From: Jacaranda mimosifolia
Taxonomy: Eukaryota > Streptophyta > Magnoliopsida > Lamiales > Bignoniaceae
Length of the DNA: 64,000 bases
NCBI GenBank assembly: GCA_018894105.1
Contig: CM032117.1
Coordinates: 42,766,501 to 42,830,500, forward strand
Direction of reading: 5' to 3'
A program made the position numbers and the translations under genes. Every line of letters begins with the position of its first letter. The stretch's first letter is position 1. A model generated the notes under the pieces. That model saw only the letters and a program-made list of their open reading frames with translations. It had not been told where the DNA came from and did no database searches. Positions 57,740 through 64,000 of the stretch are shown piece by piece.

Positions 57740-60560
57740 TGCCCTCAATAAATCTAGGTTGGACCACCACACGCATTTGATTAAATTGATTCATTTAGGC
57801 TATTATTTAAAATTGGAATATACTTAGAAAAATGTTATTTTAAAATATTTTAATACGTTTGGTTTCATAAAAGGTTTTAAAGGAAAAATTTGTGTGATTA
57901 TAATTATGAGGGCAAAAATTGTATGATTATAAATAAAGCATGTACCCTGTGCGATCAATAGGAAATAATTTTTGTACTAAAATAATTTATAATATAATAT
58001 TATTTATTTTGTTTCATATGACAAAAAATAAATTGTGATTGTTTTTAATATTTAAAGAAAAGAATTATTATCAATTAAGTAAAATAATATGAATATTTCA
58101 ACTAAAGATATTAGTTTGAAGATAATTTATAGTTATATAAGTTATGGAATATCAAAAATTGCTAGCACTAAATTTATAAATTTAATATATATATATATAT
58201 ATTTAAAATTGATAAAATTTTAAAAAATAAATAAAAGAGTTAAGAAAATATAAATGAAGCAGAACATTTTACTCAATACGTTTTTTTAAATTAGATATAT
58301 ATTTAGATATGCATATTTTTATATGAAAAATAAGAAATAATTTTTTTTGAAAAAATGTAAAGCTTTGTTGTATGATTTCATCATAATGTGGAAGTCAGTT
58401 ACATTTTTCATGACATTTGCGATTTTTAAAATATCAAGTATTTGTCATTAGAGTAACTATATAATCTCGTTGTACTTCATCTATAAAAATAATTTGTATG
58501 GGGTTATTATTTGATCATAATTTAGTGAGTAGTTTATAACATGCAATGTTTTACAAACTAAAGTATTTCTTAATAATCTACATAACTTTCATAAGTAAAA
58601 TTTATGAATTTTTATTTATATATGTAGTTATTTTATTATTTTTGTAATTACCAAGTAACAATGTATTATGTAAATAGACATGTAATAGGAAGTAATTTAT
58701 AATATTTAATTCAAAATAAACATCAATTTTTCATAAATTTCTTTTATAAGTATAAAATATACAAAAAATTTAATAGATACTTACTTTTAGTTAATTTTTT
58801 TGATCTAACACTATTAATCCATATGAAAATATTCTATTATAAATTATTAATGGAAAGAATATGCAAGTATACATGATATAAATATAAAATTATGTAACTA
58901 AATGTATTGAAAAATATAAAAATTGGTATCATTTGCTATTTAAGTAGTCATTTATTAAACTTTTAAAAATGTTTAACTATGTCAACCATATATGTCCCCT
59001 ATAAAAAAAATTACTTCAAACAATTGAAAATGAGTTCTCCATTATTAAATTGCTAAAAAACTAAAATGATTTAAATATTACTATAAAAATAAAATTGAGA
59101 TTTTATAAATGTTGTAGGAAGTAACTCTTTATCTATACAATATGAAAAGAATCCCCTCTTTACCAAATTACACCAAATTGTTGTTTACCTAAAATATCCT
59201 CACAAGATAGAAAACAAATCTAAATAAATCTTCAATTAGCATCCATAACTAACGTATTACTGCCCCTACTAACTATGACTCATTTTCCCACTTGATTCTC
59301 CTTCCTCCCATTATCTATAACTCATTTTTCAATTGGTTTGGGTCATACTAAGGTTTTCTTTCTAAGGATGGCAATAGACCAGGTATGGGACGGGTTCGCC
59401 AAAACTCAAGATCCACTCCATTAAGATTTTTAAGGACCTAGGGCTCGCCTCACCTTGAACCCACGTCTTAATGGGTTTGAACCCGTTGGACCCATTTTTG
59501 TATGTTTAAAGAGAGGATGAGCTCTCCATTTTTTTGTTGTTAAAAAATTAAAGATAGTTTTAGTTGATAATATTTGATAATATAAAAACAAAATTGAGAG
59601 TTCAAATTGTTGTGGAAAGTAACTTTTTGTATTTAAAAAAATTTTAAGCTCAAATTAAATAATTTGTTTCATTTTTTATACATGTGGATTTATCTAAAAA
59701 TATTTTCATAATTGTAAAAAATTGATATAAAAATAATCAAATTTTAAAAAACTTTGCTAAATTGTGATATCAATTAAATAGGTGTCTGTTATTTTCACAA
59801 GAAATAGATAAGTTAAATATTTTCAAGCAAGTCGCAATATTATGAGATAATTATAGTTGTTAAATACTTTCTTAACTTTTGAAATGTATTCAATATTAAT
59901 TGTTTAGATGTTATATATTTTTAAAATTTTTAGTTGTGAGAAACTAGTTATTTGATTTAAATATAAAAATAATTTGTTTGATCAAATAATTGAATAATTT
60001 TAATTATCTAATTTTTTATTAAAAATAATTCAATAATATATTATTTCAACTAAATATAAAGTTATTATAATCTATATAAATTTATAAGGAATACATTAAA
60101 TATGAAAATTAACTAACTGATTTGGAATAACTTATAAGTTATCAACTATTTTATTTAGATAACTTTTGAAACATTTTGGATTAAATCAAAAATAAAAATA
60201 TTTAACTCTTTACATAAAAAAATTAAGCTTAACTTTTTTCAAAGATTACATTTATCAGATTGTCTCAATGTGTTTATTTTGTATATTCATTTTTAATCAT
60301 ATAAAAGCACAAAAAACTTATTTTAATAGTTATAATAATTATCAGGATAATTATAAAGTATTAAAACATGGAAAATATCAATTATGTAAACTAGTATTTA
60401 TTTAGTAATAAAATTTGAGTTTCTCACTATATATATATATATATAAATTTTTATAAAGTGATATATATTCTATTTATTTATTGGAAGAGATAAAAAAAAA
60501 TTCATAAAAAAATTAAAAATAAGTAAAATTTAACTAATCAAAATAAATTTAGCATATTGG
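57740..60560. other. Gene-free AT-rich stretch
   Basis: No coding homology. Near 59360-59515 a short GC-richer piece (aaggatggcaatagaccagg, gggtttgaacccgttggaccc) looks like one decayed end of a hAT-type MITE; its partner end was not found. The rest is AT-rich with AT repeats near 60428-60446. Confidence 0.55.
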
Positions 60561-60569
60561 GCAATCGAT

Positions 60570-61121
60570 TTGATACCAACTTTAATAGAGGTATTCTCCA
60601 GCAATATCTCAATGCCTCATGAGACATCTAGAAAATTGGTTTGCTGGGAGCTGGTGTTTGCTATGAGGGTGTCTCCTCTGGTGTCAATTGCACTTCCTGA
60701 ACGGGCTCCAGCATCAAGCATGACTGTGCCTTAAGTTGGTGGTTTTCCATGTTCTCAAATCTTGGGACCACACTAGTTATTGGAATCTCGGGCTCTAAAT
60801 CTAGTCTGCATGGACAAAAAAGATGTCGCTTAGAAACGAATTTAGGATCCTTTCTGGAAGTCATCAATTTTTGGTTGGAATGTGGTGCAGAAGTTCTTGA
60901 TTTTCAACTTTTTGTCAATGGTTTCCCATGCTCAGTTTTACTTTGGGACTTAATATTTATATTATTTTTTTTATGGGCTCCAGCCCGTTGGGGTTTAGAT
61001 GTTCTTGGTGGGCTTAGCCAATTGAGCTCTTTGGTTTTTTTCTTTTTTCCATTTATTGATTAATTGATTGGGCCCTTTCAGTTTGTTTTTATTTTTTTAC
61101 CCTTGAGGACTTAATTAATCA
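60570..61121 (-). mobile_element. Tat-like copy D: LTR plus leader fragment
   Basis: On the minus strand, tgattaattaagtcctcaag (from 61121) opens an LTR-like block to about 60829 that aligns with the LTRs of copies A-C, including gggctaagcccaccaagaac. Then follow the leader and the start of the gag region, with agagcccgagattccaataa matching the agctcgagattacaacaatc of copy C. The homology stops near 60570. The primer site is destroyed. Confidence 0.65.
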
Positions 61122-61125
61122 TATT

Positions 61126-61867
61126 TGATATGGGGTAGCCTAATGGGCTTTGCCCAGAGACCGCAAGCCCAAGGTTGTAGTGCTAGGCCCATCTCATACC
61201 CTGGGCTCATTGGTGTCGTTGACGTTAGGTGACCCAAATAGACCATCCAGATTAACGTCGTTCACAGACAAGGCCGCTGGTCGACCACTCAACTGCGACT
61301 CACGCCGCGCACTAACCTATCATAAAGTCGACCTTGTCATCGACCATGGAGGTTGACTCGGCGCGGAATCAACTCTGCTGCATTAAATGTCATGACAGGT
61401 AGAATGCCTCCACATTAATGACACATGCCACCTCAGTACCACTCATGCTGCCACACTAGGCAGGAGGCGCGTCTACAGTGTACTAACCTGCCCATGAAAC
61501 CTTGAAAGGCAGCCACCTAGAATAGTACAGGAATGAGAGATGGCTAATGCCCCTTATGCAAAGACAAAGATCCTTCCTACATATTAAGGACATCTCAGAC
61601 AAATCCTCACTAGAAGAAGGCTATAAATACCCTCACTTCAACCTCTCAAAAAGTATGCTATTATATATCCAAAAGCCCTCACTCTGCTGCTCGATATATC
61701 TGGTTGACTTTATACGAACTTGAGCGTCGGAGTGCCTTAGCCGAGGTGCCCTCGGCTAGCCTGACATTTGCTCGTGATTGCAAGACTCAGTCCAATTTCC
61801 TTTATATATCGACCACCGAGGTCAAACACCCATAAATTTATCATCTAGCCCAGCTCCATCACCCTCA
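61126..61867 (+). repeat. 5' LTR of Tat/Retand-like element E
   Basis: About 742 bp from tgatatggggtagcctaatg to caccctca, ending three bases before a near-perfect primer-binding site. It has a TATA-like ggctataaatacc (61619-61631) and is distinctly GC-richer than the A-D LTRs. The 3' edge is firm because of the primer site. The 5' edge is inferred from the tg start abutting copy D. The 3' LTR lies outside the window. Confidence 0.6.
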
Positions 61868-61870
61868 TGA

Positions 61871-61890
61871 TTTGGCGCCGTCTGTGGGAA
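61871..61890 (+). other. Primer-binding site of element E
   Basis: tttggcgccgtctgtgggaa is the classic site following the 5' LTR of Tat-type Ty3/gypsy elements, essentially unmutated. Confidence 0.85.
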
Positions 61891-61911
61891 ACATTAAGTT
61901 TGCTATCAAAA

Positions 61912-64000
61912 ATGGTGAACACCATGTGAGCCCCCTCGGGAAGAGAAGAAAATAGAAGGTCTAGCTCTCCCTCTCCTCGACCTCAGCAAGAAATTGGCGG
62001 GCCAAGATCGAGCGCCTAGCCAGAATAGGTGGTCACCCTAACCATGCATCAACTGATACAGCTCATCAGCGAGCAGATATCCGCCCAGATTTCAGCTCAA
62101 CTTTTAGCAGCTTTGAATCGACATACTGTACAACCGGAGCCAGCGGCTAGTGTAACACCGCAACCTGCGGCCCCAGAGGAGAGACCACCTAAACTAGGAC
62201 CAACCAGAGTTTAGAAGGCCTACCTCGAGGCGAGAAGTAAGCCCAGGCCGTTTTCCAAGGGAAGTGGCCAAACCTATGCCCTGCGAGGAGGTTGCAGATT
62301 TTGTTGACCACGATGTTTGACCCATTCGAGCCCCACTGCGCAATAAGGTCGAGTGTTCAAGGCCCCACCCGAACAGAAATGCATCCCAAGCCCACAAGGA
62401 AGAATGAGAGGAGGTATCCCACCAAGTCCAGTAGTTGAATCGGTGATTGGAGGAGATCTCTAGGACAAGCACAGAGAAAAACTACAATCTAGAGAGACCG
62501 TCGAGATTCCGAAAGGAAAGAGATTCACCATTTGTCCAGGATATTATCGACGAGCGCATTGTTGTCGATGCCAAAATTTCGACTGGCCTACCTAGATATG
62601 ATGGCTCGTTGGACCCAAACAAACACCTGATGCAGTTCGAACACATGATGCAGCTACACGGCACAACGATTACATCTACACTAAGATGTTGGTAACCACC
62701 TTTCAGAGGATAGCACTGGACTAGTTCGTTAAATTGGAACCGGCATCAATATACTTGTACGACTAGTTGTGCGACAAGTTTTTACATCAGTTTGCAAGTA
62801 GAAAGAAGGCAAAACTCCCACACACCCATTGACACATAGTGAAATGGAATGAAGAGAAATCCTTCCGAGACTTTTTTACTAGATTTTACACGAAGGTGTT
62901 GAAAATCGAAAACCCTAGGATCGAGTTCCTAATCAACGTATTATTTTTAGGCCTCAAGCACAATGAATGTGCCAATGAATTAGTATGCGACCAGCCAAGG
63001 TCGATGGAGGAGCTCATCGACCTCACACAAAGATACATGACCCAAGAAGACATGAATAAATTGAAATATGGCAATCTCGAGGTCGAGAAGAAGAAAAGCA
63101 AGGAGAAAGACGACCGCCAGCTCAGAGAGAGATGTCGATCCCCTATCAAATGCTTCCATGACTATACTCCACTTAACCTCCCAAAGCAAGGAGGTGTTGT
63201 TTGCTATCTAGCACAACAATCTCCTTACAAGCCCTAGAAAACTGACTGAGACAGAAGCTATGAAAATGTCGAAGAAATACTACCATTTCCATAAGCAAAA
63301 AGGGCATAACATAGAAGATTGTTTCAATTTTCATGATGAAATCGAAAGACTGATTAGACAAGGTCATTTGAAAAAATACATCGACGAGCATGCAAGGCGC
63401 GAAGAGGGCAAAATCGATTGGACTTCCCGTAGAGAAAGGTCGGCTAGCCCGAGGAGAGAAGATAAAGGAAAGAGACCAACCCAGAAGCCCCACCTACCCA
63501 TTCGAGGAGTCATTAACAAGATTGTAGGAGGTCCCATAGGGAGGGACTCAAAAACAAACCCAAAGATAACTGGAGTCGACCAAATCAGCTAAGGTCGAGA
63601 CGATTTTCCAGTTTTCAACCAGTATAGAACCAATCTCTTTCACCGAGTTTGACCTCGATCATCTGGAGAACAGAGGAGTCGATAGAAAGATTGACTGCCC
63701 CATGGTGGTAACACTTGAAATAGTCAATTTCAAGGTGAGAAAGATTTTGGTCGACAACGGCATTTTGGCGAACATCATAATTTTGCCTACATTGAACAGG
63801 ATGAATTTGGGGCAATTAAAGTTTAAGCCAATCCAAACACCGCTGGTCAGATTTGGGGGGTCCGAGATCATCCCAGAGGGATCTATTAATCTATCAACAT
63901 CCTTTGGACAGGGCACCCACAGCAAAACCTTGATGATCAACTACCTGGTAGTCGACGCTCCATTCGCCTACAATGTCATCATTGGACGACCTGCCCTGAA
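61912..64000 (+). pseudogene. Tat/Retand-like gag-protease of element E (cut by the window end)
   Basis: The first ATG after the primer site (61912) meets a TGA at codon 6. Gag-like text resumes with LIQLISEQISAQISAQLLAA (62050-62115), then ISTGLPRYDGSLDPNKHLMQ (62575-62640), EEKSFRDFFTRFYTKV (62850-62900) and PRSMEELIDLTQRYM. The nucleocapsid YYHFHKQKGHNIEDC (63277-63321) has lost the first Cys of the C-x-FH-x3-GH-x4-C knuckle. DEIERLIRQGHLKKYI follows, then a basic, Ser/Arg-rich stretch. Protease begins near 63640 with EFDLDHLENRGVDRK and has KILVDNGILANIIIL (active-site Asp kept, following residues changed) and FAYNVIIGRPAL at the edge. About five stops or frame breaks interrupt it. Reverse transcriptase and integrase, if present, lie beyond 64000. 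Confidence 0.85.

Noticed and set aside
61150..61356. 68-codon plus-strand frame in the LTR of element E
   Set aside because: Lies wholly in an LTR and has no homology.

Overview
This window is nuclear DNA of a flowering plant, most likely a eudicot. It is AT-rich and gene-poor, full of Ty1/copia, Ty3/gypsy (Tat- and Athila-type), CACTA, hAT-like and SINE sequences, and it carries one convincing host gene: an intronless AP2/ERF transcription factor of the DREB A-4 (TINY/ERF034-039-like) type at 12973-13734 (+). No bacterial operon, CRISPR array, rRNA gene or convincing tRNA gene was seen. The species cannot be named from the sequence.

Layout. 1-2050: decayed copia element on the minus strand in which gag is joined directly to RNase H. 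2051-5269: AT-rich DNA with two strong hairpins. 5270-8308: long LTR-like remnant without coding domains. 9311-12087: hAT-like non-autonomous elements, two with good terminal inverted repeats or target-site duplications. 12600-13930: the DREB gene with its upstream region and 3' flank. 13931-21600: gene-free, AT-rich, with a well-bounded SINE at 20550-20704.

21666-61121 is a retrotransposon graveyard dominated by four copies (A to D) of one Tat-like family: A (+, 21.67-25.44 kb), B (-, 45.84 kb down to about 26 kb), C (-, 54.61 kb down to about 48.4 kb) and D (-, LTR and leader only, 60.57-61.12 kb). A, B and C share the order short LTR, tRNA primer-binding-like site, gag, protease, then non-coding DNA and G-rich tandem repeats. 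No reverse transcriptase, RNase H or integrase is visible in any of them. B also has an antisense extra ORF (putative gypsy-type transposon domain) near its 3' end. The simplest reading is a non-autonomous gag-protease family (TR-GAG-like) that needs a partner for reverse transcription and integration.

Into the tandem-repeat zone of copy B a 12.47-kb CACTA (En/Spm) element has inserted (30418-42890). It has 28-bp terminal inverted repeats, dense subterminal repeats, a TNP2-type transposase and a second Transposase_24/DUF8039-type gene, both on the minus strand and both broken. A 2.3-kb non-autonomous CACTA (48518-50800) sits in the 3' part of copy C. Two copies of one ~820-bp hAT-like MITE lie 31 kb apart, each with a recognisable 8-bp target-site duplication. 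At the right edge a different, higher-GC Tat/Retand-like element (E) begins at 61126 and runs off the window within protease.

All boundaries come from reading the sequence by eye. Family names rest on recognised protein motifs and terminal structures, not on database searches.
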